The position numbers and the translations under genes are program-made. DNA of 64,000 nucleotides, from positions 1,798,001-1,862,000 of the forward strand of contig NZ_CAKAKE010000001.1 of the NCBI RefSeq assembly GCF_916618915.1. Reading direction: 5' to 3'. The notes beneath the pieces were generated by a model, which saw only the letters and a program-made list of their open reading frames with translations, ran no database searches and was not told where the DNA came from. Positions 44,227 to 63,351 of the stretch are shown piece by piece (positions within the stretch are counted from its first letter, which is position 1; each line of letters starts with the position of its first letter). The DNA is from Stenotrophomonas sp. Marseille-Q4652 (lineage in GTDB: Bacteria > Pseudomonadota > Gammaproteobacteria > Xanthomonadales > Xanthomonadaceae).

Positions 44227-44562
44227 TTATTTGCCCTCGCCCACGACCACGGTGATGTGGCTGGTGCGCTTGAGAATGCGCGTGCCGCGGCCCTTGGCGC
44301 GGGCCATGAAACGCTTCAGGGTCGGACCTTCATCAACCATGATGGTCTTGACCTTGAGCGCGTCGACGTCGGCGCCCTGGTTGTTCTCGGCATTTGCAAT
44401 CGCCGACTCGACCACCTTCTTGATGAGGGCGGCAGCCTTCTTGTCCGAGAACTTCAGCAGGTTGACGGCGCGTTCGGCCGGCAGGCCGCGCACCTGGTCA
44501 GCGACCAGGCGAGCCTTCTGCGGGGAGATGCGCGCAGTGCGCAGGATTGCTTTCGCTTCCAT
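44227..44562 (-). CDS. rplV: 50S ribosomal protein L22
   Basis: 111 residues starting [20 protein letters not shown]; the tunnel hairpin is [20 protein letters not shown]. The ATG eight bases after AGGAG was chosen over one two codons upstream. No macrolide-type change is obvious. Confidence 0.96.
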   Translation of the reverse strand: MEAKAILRTARISPQKARLVADQVRGLPAERAVNLLKFSDKKAAALIKKVVESAIANAENNQGADVDALKVKTIMVDEGPTLKRFMARAKGRGTRILKRTSHITVVVGEGK

Positions 44563-44574
44563 GGTCATCTCTCC

Positions 44575-44844
44575 TTACCTGCCCGACTTCTTGTCGCCAC
44601 CGTGACCCTTGAAGGTACGGGTGACGGCGAATTCGCCGAGCTTGTGGCCCACCATGTTCTCGTTGACGAGCACCGGAACGTGGTTCTTGCCGTTATGCAC
44701 AGCGATGGTGACGCCTACCATTTCCGGCAGGATCATCGAACGGCGCGACCAGGTCTTGATCGGCTTCTTGCTACCCGCGGCGGCCTCCACCTTCTTGATG
44801 AGGTGGTGATCGACGAACGGGCCCTTCTTGAGTGAACGTGCCAT
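44575..44844 (-). CDS. rpsS: 30S ribosomal protein S19
   Basis: 89 residues: [59 protein letters not shown]. Head protein partnered with S13. Confidence 0.97.
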   Translation of the reverse strand: MARSLKKGPFVDHHLIKKVEAAAGSKKPIKTWSRRSMILPEMVGVTIAVHNGKNHVPVLVNENMVGHKLGEFAVTRTFKGHGGDKKSGR

Positions 44845-44850
44845 GGTCGA

Positions 44851-45678
44851 TTAGCCCCTACGATCGCGGACGATGAACTGCTGGGTGCGCTTGTTATGGC
44901 GCGTCTTGTAGCCCTTGGTCGGGACACCCCACGGGGTGACCGGATGCGGGTTACCCTGGCCAGCCTTGGCCTCACCACCACCGTGCGGGTGGTCGACCGG
45001 GTTCATGGCAGCACCGCGGACCGTCGGACGCACACCGCGCCAACGCTTCGCACCGGCCTTGCCCAGCTTTTCCAGGTTGTGCTCGTCGTTGCCGACTTCG
45101 CCGATGGTGGCGCGGCACTCGACCGGCACCTTGCGCATTTCACCCGAGCGCAGGCGCAGGGTGGCGTAGATGCCTTCACGGGCAACCAGCTGCACGGCCG
45201 CACCGGCGGCACGGGCGATCTGGGCACCCTTGCCCGGCTTCAGCTCGATTCCATGGACGGTGGTACCGACCGGGATGTTGCGCAGCGGCAGGGTGTTGCC
45301 GGTCTTGATCGGAGCATCCGAACCAGCAATGACCTGGTCGCCAGCCTTCAGGCCCTTCGGGGCGATGATGTAGCGACGCTCGCCGTCGACGTAGCACAGC
45401 AGGGCGATGTGGGCGGTGCGGTTCGGATCGTATTCGATGCGTTCCACGCGCGCCGGAATGCCTTCCTTGTTGCGCTTGAAGTCGATGACGCGGTAGTGCT
45501 GCTTGTGGCCACCACCAACGTGACGGGTGGTGATGCGGCCGTGGTGGTTACGACCACCGGACTTGCTCTGCGGCTCCAGCAACGCTGCGTGCGGGGCGCC
45601 CTTGTGCAGATCGGGCGTGACCACGCGCACGGCCGAACGACGGCCTGCGGAGGTGGGCTTGAATTTCATCAATGGCAT
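44851..45678 (-). CDS. rplB: 50S ribosomal protein L2
   Basis: 275 residues. [20 protein letters not shown] and [20 protein letters not shown], with the His implicated near the peptidyl transferase centre. Needed for subunit joining. Confidence 0.97.
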   Translation of the reverse strand: MPLMKFKPTSAGRRSAVRVVTPDLHKGAPHAALLEPQSKSGGRNHHGRITTRHVGGGHKQHYRVIDFKRNKEGIPARVERIEYDPNRTAHIALLCYVDGERRYIIAPKGLKAGDQVIAGSDAPIKTGNTLPLRNIPVGTTVHGIELKPGKGAQIARAAGAAVQLVAREGIYATLRLRSGEMRKVPVECRATIGEVGNDEHNLEKLGKAGAKRWRGVRPTVRGAAMNPVDHPHGGGEAKAGQGNPHPVTPWGVPTKGYKTRHNKRTQQFIVRDRRG

Positions 45679-45688
45679 GGGATGTACC

Positions 45689-45988
45689 TCAGGCCTTGGC
45701 CGTTACGTCGATGGACTGGCCATCGGCCAGGCGCACGTACGCCTTGCGCCAATCGCCGCGGCGGCCAGCACGGTTACGGAAGGACTTGTTCTTGCCCTTG
45801 ACGTTGACCACGTTGACAGCTTCGACCTTGACTTCGAACAGCGCTTCAACCGCGGCCTTTACATCGGCCTTGGTGGCTTCGTTCGAGACTTCGAAGACGT
45901 ACTGGTTGGAAAGTTCCTGCAGGCGCGCGGTCTTTTCGGAGACTCGCGGAGCGCGCAGCACGCTGAAGATTTTTTCGTTGCTGCTCAT
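45689..45988 (-). CDS. rplW: 50S ribosomal protein L23
   Basis: 99 residues: [43 protein letters not shown] overlaps the rplD stop (ATGA). Docking site for trigger factor and SRP. Confidence 0.97.
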   Translation of the reverse strand: MSSNEKIFSVLRAPRVSEKTARLQELSNQYVFEVSNEATKADVKAAVEALFEVKVEAVNVVNVKGKNKSFRNRAGRRGDWRKAYVRLADGQSIDVTAKA

Positions 45989-46590
45989 GCCAGCCACTCC
46001 TCGACCTTCTTGACCGCATCGGCGGTGATCACCACCGTGTCGGCGCCAACCAGGGCAACCGGATCCAGGCCCTGGACGTCACGCACCTGCACGTACGGCA
46101 GATTGCGGGCGGACAGGTACAGGTTCTCCGAAGCGTCCTCGGTCACGATCAGCGGGCGCTTGCCCACCGACAGACCAGCCAGCTTCTCGATCAGACCCTT
46201 GGTCTTGACAGCATCGACGTCGAACGACTCGACGACGGTGATGCGACCCTGACGGTTCAGCTCGGACAGGATGGCGCACATGGCGGCGCGATACTGCTTG
46301 CGGTTGACCTTCTGGTCGAACGAACGCGGCTTGGCCGCGAAGGTGACGCCACCGCCGACGAAGATCGGAGCGGTCAGGGCGCCGTGACGAGCACCGCCAC
46401 CCTTCTGCTTCTTCGACTTCTTGGTGGTGCCAGCCACTTCCGAGCGCGTCTTCTGCGCCTTGGTGCCGGCGCGAGCGGCGTTGCGGTACGCGACGACGAC
46501 CTGGTGAACCAGATCCTCGCTGAAATCGCGGCCGAACACGGCGTCGGAGACCGAGACCTTGTTGTTGCTACCCGTGATAACGAGTTCCAT
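45985..46590 (-). CDS. rplD: 50S ribosomal protein L4
   Basis: 201 residues (E. coli 201). The tunnel loop is [20 protein letters not shown]. In E. coli L4 also represses its own S10 operon by attenuation in the leader; a structured leader is present upstream of rpsJ here. The ATG eight bases after AGGAG is used ([11 protein letters not shown]). Confidence 0.97.
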   Translation of the reverse strand: MELVITGSNNKVSVSDAVFGRDFSEDLVHQVVVAYRNAARAGTKAQKTRSEVAGTTKKSKKQKGGGARHGALTAPIFVGGGVTFAAKPRSFDQKVNRKQYRAAMCAILSELNRQGRITVVESFDVDAVKTKGLIEKLAGLSVGKRPLIVTEDASENLYLSARNLPYVQVRDVQGLDPVALVGADTVVITADAVKKVEEWLA

Positions 46591-46602
46591 CGTCATCTCT
46601 CC

Positions 46603-47253
46603 TTATGCCTTGCTCGCCGGACGCACGATCACGTCGCCACCGGCTGCGCCAGGCACGGCGCCGCGGATGGCAATCAGACCACGCTCGACGTCGACCTTGA
46701 CCACTTCCAGGTTCTGCGTGCTCTGCTGCACAGCACCCATGTGGCCGGACATCTTCTTGCCCGGGAAAACGCGACCCGGGGTCTGGCGCTGACCCAGCGA
46801 ACCCGGCGCGCGATGCGACAGCGAGTTACCGTGGGTTGCATCGCCCATACGGAAGTTGTGGCGCTTGATGGTGCCCTGGAAGCCCTTGCCCTTGGTGACA
46901 CCCTGGACGTCGACCCTCTGGCCAACCTCGAAGATGTCCGCCTTGACTTCGCCACCGACGGTGAAATCACCGACCTGGCCGTCCTCAACGCGGAATTCCC
47001 ACAGGCCACGACCAGCTTCGACCTTCGCCTTGGCGAAGTGACCAGCTTCCGGCTTGTTGACCAGAGCGGCGCGACGGGCGCCAACGGTCACCTGCACGGC
47101 GGAGTAGCCGTCGGTTTCGACGGTCTTGATCTGCGCGATGCGGTTCGGGGTGGCTTCAATCAGGGTCACCGGGATGGACTGGCCATCTTCGGTGAAGACT
47201 CGGCTCATGCCGGCCTTGCGGCCCACGAAGCCCAACGAATATTTCTTCGTCAT
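46603..47253 (-). CDS. rplC: 50S ribosomal protein L3
   Basis: 216 residues. [20 protein letters not shown]; the loop near the peptidyl transferase centre is [20 protein letters not shown]. An early assembly protein. Confidence 0.97.
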   Translation of the reverse strand: MTKKYSLGFVGRKAGMSRVFTEDGQSIPVTLIEATPNRIAQIKTVETDGYSAVQVTVGARRAALVNKPEAGHFAKAKVEAGRGLWEFRVEDGQVGDFTVGGEVKADIFEVGQRVDVQGVTKGKGFQGTIKRHNFRMGDATHGNSLSHRAPGSLGQRQTPGRVFPGKKMSGHMGAVQQSTQNLEVVKVDVERGLIAIRGAVPGAAGGDVIVRPASKA

Positions 47254-47264
47254 GGTCGTAGTCC

Positions 47265-47576
47265 TCAGGTCAACTTGATCTGAACGTCGACGCCGGCAGC
47301 CAGTTCGAGCTTCATCAGCGCGTCCACGGTCTTGTCGTTGGGGTCGACGATGTCAAGCACGCGCTTGTGCGTGCGGGTCTCGTACTGGTCACGCGCGTCC
47401 TTGTCGACGTGCGGGGAAACCAGGACGGTGAAACGTTCAATCTTGGTCGGCAGCGGGATCGGGCCACGCACTTGCGCGCCGGTCCGCTTAGCCGTCTCAA
47501 CGATCTCGCTGGCCGAACGGTCGATCAAACGATGATCGAACGCCTTCAGCCGAATCCGGATCTTTTGGTCCGCCAT
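47265..47576 (-). CDS. rpsJ: 30S ribosomal protein S10 (NusE)
   Basis: 103 residues (E. coli 103). [40 protein letters not shown]. It is also the transcription antitermination factor NusE, which binds NusB and NusG. First gene of the S10 set. Confidence 0.97.
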   Translation of the reverse strand: MADQKIRIRLKAFDHRLIDRSASEIVETAKRTGAQVRGPIPLPTKIERFTVLVSPHVDKDARDQYETRTHKRVLDIVDPNDKTVDALMKLELAAGVDVQIKLT

Positions 47577-47693
47577 GACGGGGGTATCCTTCGTTAAAAG
47601 AGCGACGGGCAAGGCCTCTGGGATGCCTGCCCCGGTTGATTTCCTGAATAAAGGCCGCCGCCTGTCCTGCGCGACGCCAAGGCCAGTCCGTAG

Positions 47694-47731
47694 GCCTCAA
47701 AAACTGAGGCAGACCAGTTACCCGGTCTGCC
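47694..47731 (-). promoter_or_regulatory. Overlapping hairpins in the S10 leader
   Basis: On the minus strand, stem 1 is GGCAGACCGG, GTAA, CTGGTCTGCC (47708-47731; one G-T pair). Stem 2 is GCCTCA, GTTTT, TGAGGC (47694-47710). They share three bases, so cannot both form fully. A T5 run follows stem 1 after four bases, like an attenuator. Confidence 0.6.
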
Positions 47732-47741
47732 CAGACGAAAA

Positions 47742-47771
47742 AGTATAGCGCGCGTGCAAAGCAGCCGTCAA
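47742..47771 (-). promoter_or_regulatory. Promoter of the S10 operon
   Basis: TTGACG (47766-47771), 18-base spacer, TATACT (47742-47747) on the minus strand, about 165 bases before rpsJ. Confidence 0.75.
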
Positions 47772-47909
47772 CAGCAGCGCCATTGACTGTGCCTGAACGG
47801 CGCGACCTTCCCGGTCTGGCGAACACGAGGCGCTTCCTGCACCTCTTTTCGCATTTGTAGCGGACCCGATGCCCTACCCAGGCAACACCGGGCCGCGCAT
47901 TCTACACGA

Positions 47910-49100
<1,191 letters not shown>

Positions 49101-49149
49101 TGTCTTGGATCCTTATGTAAATGCGGAGGGGAAATCCCGAGCGTCAGGC

Positions 49150-51279
49150 TCAGGACTTCTTGATGACGGTGTCGGCGATGTTGGACGGCGCCGGCTCGTA
49201 GTGGTCGAATTCCATGGTGAAGGTGGCACGGCCCTGGGTCTGCGAACGCAGCGAGGTCGCGTAACCGAACATTTCACCCAGCGGGATCATCGCGTTGATG
49301 ACCTTGCCCGACGGGGTTTCGTCCGAACCCTGCAGCACGCCGCGACGACGGCTCACGTCGCCCATCACGTCACCCAGGTAATCCTCCGGCGTGACGATCT
49401 CGACCTTCATGATCGGCTCCAGCAGGACCGGCGAAGCCTTGGCGAAGCCCTGCTTGAACGCCATCGAGGCGGCCAGCTTGAACGCCATTTCCGAGGAGTC
49501 GACGTCGTGGTACGAACCGAATACCAGCTTGACCTTCACGCCCACGACCGGGAAGCCGGCCAGCGGACCGGAGGTAATGGTCTCGCGCAGGCCCTTTTCG
49601 ACCGACGGGATGAATTCCTTGGGAATCACGCCACCGGTGATCTCGTTCAGGAACAGGAAGTCGTCCTTGATGTCGGCGGCATGCTTCTCGCGGTCTTCGG
49701 CGGTCAGCGGCGACAGCTCGATCACGACGTGACCGTACTGGCCCTTACCACCGGACTGCTTGGCGTGCTTGTAATCCGACTTGACGTCAGCCTTCTGGAT
49801 GGTTTCGCGGTAGGCCACCTGCGGCTTGCCGACGTTGGCCTCGACGTTGAACTCGCGCTTCATGCGGTCAACGATGATGTCCAGGTGCAGCTCGCCCATG
49901 CCCGAGATGATGGTCTGGCCGGACTCTTCGTCGGTACGCACGCGGAAGGACGGATCTTCCTGGGCCAGGCGGCTCAGGGCGTTGCCCATCTTTTCCTGGT
50001 CCGACTTGGTCTTCGGCTCGACGGCCATCGAGATCACCGGCTCCGGGAACGTCATGCGCTCGAGGATGATCGGCGCGTCCTGGGCGCACAGGGTGTCACC
50101 GGTGGTGACGTCCTTCAGGCCCACGGCCGCGGCGATGTCACCGGCCAGCACTTCCTTGATCTCGTCGCGGTTGTTGGAGTGCATCTGCAGCAGGCGGCCG
50201 ATGCGCTCCTTCTTGCCCTTGACCGAGTTCAGCACTTGGTCGCCGGCGTTCAACGAACCGGAGTAAACGCGGAAGAAGGTCAGCGAACCCACGAACGGGT
50301 CGGTCATGATCTTGAACGCCAGCGCCGAGAACGGGGCCTTGTCGCTGGACTCGCGGGTCAGCTCCTTGGTCTCGTCGTCCACGTCGGTGCCCTTCACCGC
50401 CGGCACGTCGACCGGCGACGGCAGCAGGCGGATGACGCCGTCGAGCATGGCCTGCACGCCCTTGTTTTTGAACGCCGAGCCGCAGAACATCGGCACGATT
50501 TCGGTGTTCAGGGTGCGGGTACGCAGGGCTTCATAGATCTCGTCCTCGGTCAGCTCTTCGCCGCCCAGGTACTTCTCCATCAGCTCTTCGGACGCCTCGG
50601 CAGCCGACTCGACCATGTAGGCGCGGGCTTCGTTGGCGATCTCGACCAGGTCGGCCGGGATGTCCTTGTACTCGAAGGTCATGCCCTGGGTCTTGTCGTC
50701 CCATGCAATGGCCTTCATCTTCACCAGGTCAACCACACCCTGGAAGTTGTCTTCGGCACCGATCGGCACCTGCATCGGCACCGGCACGGCGCCCAGGCGG
50801 GCCTTCAGCTGGTCACGGACCTTGAAGAAGTTGGCACCGGTGCGGTCCATCTTGTTGACGAACGCGATGCGCGGCACGTGGTACTTGTTGGCCTGGCGCC
50901 ACACGGTTTCCGACTGCGGCTGGACGCCACCGACGGCGCACAGCACGAACACCGCACCGTCGAGCACGCGCAGCGAGCGCTCCACTTCGATGGTGAAGTC
51001 GACGTGCCCGGGGGTGTCGATGATGTTGAAGCGGTGTTCGGCGAAGGACTTGTCCATGCCCTTCCAGAACGCGGTGGTAGCAGCGGACTGGATCGTGATG
51101 CCACGCTCCTGCTCCTGCTCCATCCAGTCCATGGTGGCGGCGCCGTCGTGGACTTCACCGATCTTGTGGCTCTTGCCGGTGTAGAACAGGATGCGCTCGG
51201 ACGTCGTGGTCTTGCCGGCATCGATGTGGGCCATGATGCCGAAGTTGCGGTAACGCTCGATGGGAGTGGAACGGGCCAC
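49150..51279 (-). CDS. fusA: Elongation factor G
   Basis: 709 residues (E. coli 704). Catalyses GTP-driven translocation. Motifs [35 protein letters not shown] and [10 protein letters not shown]; domain IV loop [19 protein letters not shown]. Preceded by a 134-base gap with four hairpins. Confidence 0.97.
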   Translation of the reverse strand: MARSTPIERYRNFGIMAHIDAGKTTTSERILFYTGKSHKIGEVHDGAATMDWMEQEQERGITIQSAATTAFWKGMDKSFAEHRFNIIDTPGHVDFTIEVERSLRVLDGAVFVLCAVGGVQPQSETVWRQANKYHVPRIAFVNKMDRTGANFFKVRDQLKARLGAVPVPMQVPIGAEDNFQGVVDLVKMKAIAWDDKTQGMTFEYKDIPADLVEIANEARAYMVESAAEASEELMEKYLGGEELTEDEIYEALRTRTLNTEIVPMFCGSAFKNKGVQAMLDGVIRLLPSPVDVPAVKGTDVDDETKELTRESSDKAPFSALAFKIMTDPFVGSLTFFRVYSGSLNAGDQVLNSVKGKKERIGRLLQMHSNNRDEIKEVLAGDIAAAVGLKDVTTGDTLCAQDAPIILERMTFPEPVISMAVEPKTKSDQEKMGNALSRLAQEDPSFRVRTDEESGQTIISGMGELHLDIIVDRMKREFNVEANVGKPQVAYRETIQKADVKSDYKHAKQSGGKGQYGHVVIELSPLTAEDREKHAADIKDDFLFLNEITGGVIPKEFIPSVEKGLRETITSGPLAGFPVVGVKVKLVFGSYHDVDSSEMAFKLAASMAFKQGFAKASPVLLEPIMKVEIVTPEDYLGDVMGDVSRRRGVLQGSDETPSGKVINAMIPLGEMFGYATSLRSQTQGRATFTMEFDHYEPAPSNIADTVIKKS

Positions 51280-51312
51280 AGGGAGCCTCTCAATTTCTCG
51301 GAATTCGGATGG

Positions 51313-51407
51313 CCGAACGCCGCCTTGCGGCGGCCTTCGGATTGGCGTGGCGCGCTGGGCGCCACGAGTGGCACATGTACTGTGCCAAAGGCCCTGCTAG
51401 CAGGGCC
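51313..51407 (-). promoter_or_regulatory. Four tandem hairpins in the rpsG-fusA gap
   Basis: 51390-51407 is a gapless 18-base palindrome (GGCCCTGCT and complement) six bases after the rpsG stop. 51369-51387 is TGGCACA, TGTAC, TGTGCCA. 51347-51365 is GTGGCGC, GCTGG, GCGCCAC. 51313-51340 is a 12-pair stem with one G-G mismatch and a GCAA loop on the minus strand. Confidence 0.7.
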
Positions 51408-51413
51408 GAAACA

Positions 51414-51881
51414 TCACCAGCGGTAGTGCGCGAACGCCTTGTTCGCTTCCGCCATGCGGTGGGTTTCTTCACGCTTCTTGATGGCGCCGCCGCGGCTTTC
51501 CGAAGCATCCAGCAGCTCGGCAGCCAGCTTCTTCGGCATGGTGTTCTCGCCGCGCTTGCGGGCCGAGTCGATCAGCCAGCGCATGGCCAGGGCCATACGA
51601 CGCGACGAACGCACTTCGACCGGCACCTGGTAGGTGGCACCACCGACGCGGCGGGACTTGACTTCGACCGCCGGGGCGACGTTGTCGAGGGCCTTCTGCA
51701 CCAGTTCGATCGGGTTCGGGTTCTTTTCGCCGATGACGTCCATGGCACCGTACACGATCTTCTCAGCGACGGACTTCTTGCCACTCAGCATGACCATGTT
51801 GATGAAACGGGCGATGGTTTCGCTTCCGTGCTTCGGATCCGGCAGGACGGAACGCTGGGGGGTATTACCTTTACGCGACAT
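51414..51881 (-). CDS. rpsG: 30S ribosomal protein S7
   Basis: 155 residues. [40 protein letters not shown]. Nucleates the 30S head. In E. coli S7 represses the str operon by binding a long rpsL-rpsG gap; here that gap is only ten bases. Confidence 0.97.
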   Translation of the reverse strand: MSRKGNTPQRSVLPDPKHGSETIARFINMVMLSGKKSVAEKIVYGAMDVIGEKNPNPIELVQKALDNVAPAVEVKSRRVGGATYQVPVEVRSSRRMALAMRWLIDSARKRGENTMPKKLAAELLDASESRGGAIKKREETHRMAEANKAFAHYRW

Positions 51882-51891
51882 AGTCTATTCC

Positions 51892-52266
51892 TCAGGCCTT
51901 CGGACGCTTTGCGCCGTACTTGGAACGGGCCTGGCGACGCTTGGCGACACCAGCGGCATCGAGCGAGCCACGGACGGTGTGGTAACGCACACCCGGCAGG
52001 TCCTTGACGCGACCGCCGCGGATCAGGACCACGGAGTGCTCCTGCAGGTTGTGGCCTTCACCACCGATGTAGCTGATGACCTCTTCCTGGTTGGTCAGGC
52101 GCACCTTGGCGACCTTGCGCAGGGCCGAGTTCGGCTTCTTCGGAGTGGTGGTGTAGACGCGCGTGCAGACGCCACGGCGCTGCGGGCACTTGTCGAGCGC
52201 CGGCGAGGCACTCTTGTAGGTGGTCGCTTGCCGCGGCTTGCGGACCAGCTGGTTGATCGTCGCCAT
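51892..52266 (-). CDS. rpsL: 30S ribosomal protein S12
   Basis: 124 residues. [20 protein letters not shown]; decoding loops [20 protein letters not shown] and [15 protein letters not shown]. The lysines altered in streptomycin-resistant mutants are the susceptible type. The longer frame extends into the leader and was rejected. Confidence 0.97.
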
Positions 52267-52320
52267 CAGTAGGTTCTTCTGAGTGGGGCCAGTTGCCCGG
52301 CCATAAATGCGGAAATGGAA

Positions 52321-52345
52321 GCAGGCCAATGAAAAATTGGCCCGC
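52321..52345 (-). promoter_or_regulatory. Hairpin at the 5' end of the str operon leader
   Basis: Ten-pair stem around GGCCAAT and ATTGGCC with a five-base loop, starting about five bases after the inferred transcription start. Confidence 0.6.
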
Positions 52346-52356
52346 AGAGACAGACG

Positions 52357-52385
52357 ATTGTAGCGACCCCTCCGAACGCAATCAA
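52357..52385 (-). promoter_or_regulatory. Promoter of the str operon (rpsL)
   Basis: TTGATT (52380-52385), 17-base spacer, TACAAT (52357-52362) on the minus strand, about 90 bases before rpsL. Confidence 0.78.
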
Positions 52386-52458
52386 CCGCGCCCATCGGAG
52401 CCCGACCCTGATCCCGGGTCGTTACAGGGGGGCCTCCATGTACCCCGTACAGAAAGGA

Positions 52459-52480
52459 CCGCCAGCCGGCTGGCCGGCGG
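52459..52480 (-). terminator. Terminator-like hairpin after rpoC
   Basis: On the minus strand CCGCCGGCC, AGCC, GGCTGGCGG (nine pairs, one G-T), then TCCTTTCTGT. It begins ten bases after the rpoC stop and lies before the rpsL promoter. Confidence 0.6.
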
Positions 52481-52490
52481 CCCCTATTAC

Positions 52491-56723
<4,233 letters not shown>

Positions 56724-56777
56724 GGTGTTCTCCGAAAGGAGGAATGCTTTGTCGATGGGCTGTCGGTCACTGCTGGC

Positions 56778-56805
56778 GGCGCTGGCGCGTCATCGCGCCA
56801 GCGCC
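56778..56805 (-). promoter_or_regulatory. Perfect 12-bp hairpin in the rpoB-rpoC gap
   Basis: GGCGCTGGCGCG, TCAT, CGCGCCAGCGCC, seven bases after the rpoB stop, no T-tract. Confidence 0.7.
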
Positions 56806-56812
56806 TGCTCGA

Positions 56813-61003
<4,191 letters not shown>

Positions 61004-61065
61004 GGGGTCTTCCGCCTTGGCTGTGCAGGCCGCGCGTCCGCGGCCCGAAAGGAACATTAAATTGT

Positions 61066-61149
61066 CAGTTGGAAGTCGCTGGTATTGCCGGCACCAGCAC
61101 GCCTTCTCCCGCTACTTCCAACTGCCAACTCGCGTGGATCGGGAGTTGG
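61066..61149 (-). repeat. Clustered inverted repeats in the rplL-rpoB gap
   Basis: CAGTTGGAAGT (61066-61076) pairs with ACTTCCAACTG (61114-61124). A second pair CCAACTC (61125-61131) and GAGTTGG (61143-61149) repeats the same core. Lies 60-150 bases before the rpoB start. Confidence 0.6.
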
Positions 61150-61227
61150 ACTTCCCGCGTCGCGGCCGTCACTGGCCGAATCCGCTGGTTACCCTTGCCC
61201 GCAATCCATTTGCGGCTTGAAACGGCC

Positions 61228-61257
61228 AAAGGCCGGGGACTTACGTCCCCAGCCTTT
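61228..61257 (-). promoter_or_regulatory. 13-pair hairpin with GTAA loop in the rplL-rpoB gap
   Basis: On the minus strand AAAGGCTGGGGAC, GTAA, GTCCCCGGCCTTT with one T-G pair, 39 bases after the rplL stop. E. coli has an attenuator and an RNase III site in this gap. Confidence 0.68.
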
Positions 61258-61296
61258 GCTGCATCGCCGTGTTTCGATGGCGACGCAAGGAAGTGC

Positions 61297-61665
61297 TTAC
61301 TTGACTTCGACAGTCGCGCCAGCAGCTTCCAGGTCCTTCTTGATCTTGTCGGCTTCTTCCTTCGAAGCGCCTTCCTTCACGACGCCACCGGCTTCGGCCA
61401 GATCCTTCGCTTCCTTCAGGCCCAGGCCGGTGATGGCGCGAACGGTCTTGATGACCTCGACCTTCTTGGCGCCGGCATCCTTCAGGATGATGTTGAACTC
61501 GGTCTGCTCTTCGACAGCGGCAGCCGGGCCAGCAGCGGCGACGGCCATGACCGGAGCGGCGGCGGAGACGCCGAACTTCTCTTCGATGGCCTTGACCAGC
61601 TCCATCACTTCCATCAGGGACTTCTCGGCGATGGCGTCGACGATCTGCTCGTTGGTAAGGGACAT
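61297..61665 (-). CDS. rplL: 50S ribosomal protein L7/L12
   Basis: 122 residues. [20 protein letters not shown] dimerisation domain, Ala-rich hinge ([16 protein letters not shown]), C-terminal factor-binding domain with [16 protein letters not shown]. Forms the mobile stalk on L10. Confidence 0.97.
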   Translation of the reverse strand: MSLTNEQIVDAIAEKSLMEVMELVKAIEEKFGVSAAAPVMAVAAAGPAAAVEEQTEFNIILKDAGAKKVEVIKTVRAITGLGLKEAKDLAEAGGVVKEGASKEEADKIKKDLEAAGATVEVK

Positions 61666-61696
61666 TTTGATTACCTTTGAATGATTTTCTGGATTA

Positions 61697-61714
61697 GGTT
61701 CCCGTCAGGGAACC
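61697..61714 (-). promoter_or_regulatory. Hairpin in the rplJ-rplL gap
   Basis: GGTTCCC, GTCA, GGGAACC, 15 bases after the rplJ stop. It is the only structure seen in the 64-base gap. Confidence 0.6.
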
Positions 61715-61729
61715 AGGAAAACGTCGAAC

Positions 61730-62263
61730 TCAGGCGGTCTCGGCGGCCGGCTCGGCAGCGGCGGCTTCTTCGCCACCACCCTGCTTCTCGCCAACGGCCT
61801 TGATGGCGCGCGCGAACATCGTGACCGGCTCGGCCAGGACGCGGGCCAGCATGGCCAGGGCCTGGTCACGGGTCGGCAGCGACGCCAGCACTTCCACGTG
61901 GCTGGCCGGGAAAACTTCCCCGCCGATGGCCACGACCTTCGCCTGCAGCTTGTCGTTGCTCTTGGCAAATTCCTTGATCAGGCGACCGGCAGCGCCGGGC
62001 TCCTCGAGCGAGAACGCGTACAGCAGCGGACCAACCAGCTTGTCCTGTGCACATGCGAACTCGGTGCCTTCAACGGCGCGCGAAGCCAGGGTGTTCTTGA
62101 CAACCTTCAAGAAAACACCGGTTTCGCGGGCCTGCTTGCGCATCGCGGTCATCTGGGCGACCGTGGTGCCAGCGTATTCGGCTGCGATCAAGGAGTGGGC
62201 CTTGGCGGCGACGTCTGCCAGCTCGGCGACTACTTCTTGCTTCTGGGACAGATTGAGAGCCAT
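61730..62263 (-). CDS. rplJ: 50S ribosomal protein L10
   Basis: 177 residues (E. coli 165). [40 protein letters not shown]. The C-terminal helix that holds L7/L12 ends in a Glu/Ala-rich tail ([18 protein letters not shown]). TTGGAGGAG lies before the ATG. In E. coli the L10-L12 complex represses its own leader. Confidence 0.97.
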   Translation of the reverse strand: MALNLSQKQEVVAELADVAAKAHSLIAAEYAGTTVAQMTAMRKQARETGVFLKVVKNTLASRAVEGTEFACAQDKLVGPLLYAFSLEEPGAAGRLIKEFAKSNDKLQAKVVAIGGEVFPASHVEVLASLPTRDQALAMLARVLAEPVTMFARAIKAVGEKQGGGEEAAAAEPAAETA

Positions 62264-62648
62264 TGCACTCCTCCAATTGAACTCCGCTTACGGCTCCTGC
62301 CGTGTGCGGTCCTGGGCGGCATCCGTCCTGGACGCCGGGAACATCACGTGATGTTCCGGTGGTGGCCGTTCTAGACCTGGAGTGGGCCAACCCGGGAAGA
62401 TCCCAGACGTGCGTGAACCAGAAAAACTCCAGAAGGGCGACACCATCTACGCAGGGTGGATCCGGGGACCCGATTAAGCCATCTGCGTTACGGTCGGCGG
62501 CGACTCCATGCCAGATCGAGCTTCCGTGCCCGTCGCCGACTGTTGCAGACCGCGCCTGCGGTCTTTGACGGCTACCGCGGCGGAACCGCCACGGCGCCTT
62601 CAAATGTCACGGACGGGGCATCAGGGACGCGCCGTCCGTTTGAAACGA
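62264..62648 (-). promoter_or_regulatory. rplA-rplJ intergenic region, putative L10 leader
   Basis: 385 bases without a gene. It contains ACGGACGG/CCGTCCGT (62609-62639, nine bases after the rplA stop), AGACCGC/GCGGTCT (62547-62564) and a gapless 20-base palindrome (62338-62357). No clear promoter was found. The position corresponds to the L10(L12)4 regulatory leader of E. coli. Confidence 0.6.
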
Positions 62649-63347
62649 TTACTTCAGCGACAGCGAGGACTGGTCGACGGTCACGCCCGGGCCCATCGTC
62701 GAGCTGACCGAAACCTTCTGCAGGTAGGTGCCCTTCGAGGTGGCCGGCTTGGCCTTGATCAGGTCCAGCAGCAGCGCCTGCAGGTTCGACTTCAGCGCTT
62801 CGTCATCGAAGCTGGCCTTGCCGATGGTGCAGTGGATGATGCCGGCCTTGTCGGTGCGGTAACGGACCTGGCCCGACTTGGCGTTCTTCACGGCTTCGCC
62901 CGGGTTCGGGGAAACGGTGCCGACCTTCGGGTTCGGCATCAGGCCGCGCGGGCCCAGCACGGTGCCCAGCTTGCCGACGACGCGCATGGCGTCCGGGGTG
63001 GCGATGACCACGTCGTAGTTCAGGTCGCCGGCCATCATCTTCTCGGCCAGGTCGTCCATGCCGACGGCCTCGGCGCCAGCGGCCAGGGCTTCGTCAGCCT
63101 TGGCACCGGCCGGGGCGAACACGGCAACGCGCACGCTCTTGCCGGTACCGGCCGGCAGCACGGTCGAACCACGGACCTGCTGGTCGGACTTCTTGGCGTC
63201 CACGCCCAGGCGCACGGCGACGTCGATCGACTCGACGAACTTGGCCTTGGTGGCGGTCTTCAGGATCTTGATCGCGTCCTCGAAGGCATATGCCTTGCCC
63301 GGGACGACGGCGGCCTTGATGGCCTTCTCACGCTTGCTCTGTGCCAT
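62649..63347 (-). CDS. rplA: 50S ribosomal protein L1
   Basis: 232 residues (E. coli 234). [40 protein letters not shown]. Forms the L1 stalk that guides deacylated tRNA out; in E. coli it represses the L11 operon by binding its leader. Four bases after rplK. Confidence 0.97.
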   Translation of the reverse strand: MAQSKREKAIKAAVVPGKAYAFEDAIKILKTATKAKFVESIDVAVRLGVDAKKSDQQVRGSTVLPAGTGKSVRVAVFAPAGAKADEALAAGAEAVGMDDLAEKMMAGDLNYDVVIATPDAMRVVGKLGTVLGPRGLMPNPKVGTVSPNPGEAVKNAKSGQVRYRTDKAGIIHCTIGKASFDDEALKSNLQALLLDLIKAKPATSKGTYLQKVSVSSTMGPGVTVDQSSLSLK

Positions 63348-63351
63348 CCGA

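Larger units (their letters stand above)
47577..47909 (-). promoter_or_regulatory. tuf-rpsJ intergenic region with the S10 leader
   Basis: 333 bases without a gene. The upstream half follows the tuf stop; the downstream half is the putative transcribed leader of about 160 bases beginning near 47735. It holds the promoter and the pair of hairpins listed separately. Confidence 0.7.

Noticed and set aside
51882..51891. An E. coli-type S7 repressor site between rpsL and rpsG
   Set aside because: The gap is ten bases, too short to hold that structure.
51990..52150. Possible streptomycin-resistance changes in rpsL
   Set aside because: Both decoding-loop lysines ([10 protein letters not shown] and RVKDLPG) are the normal residues.
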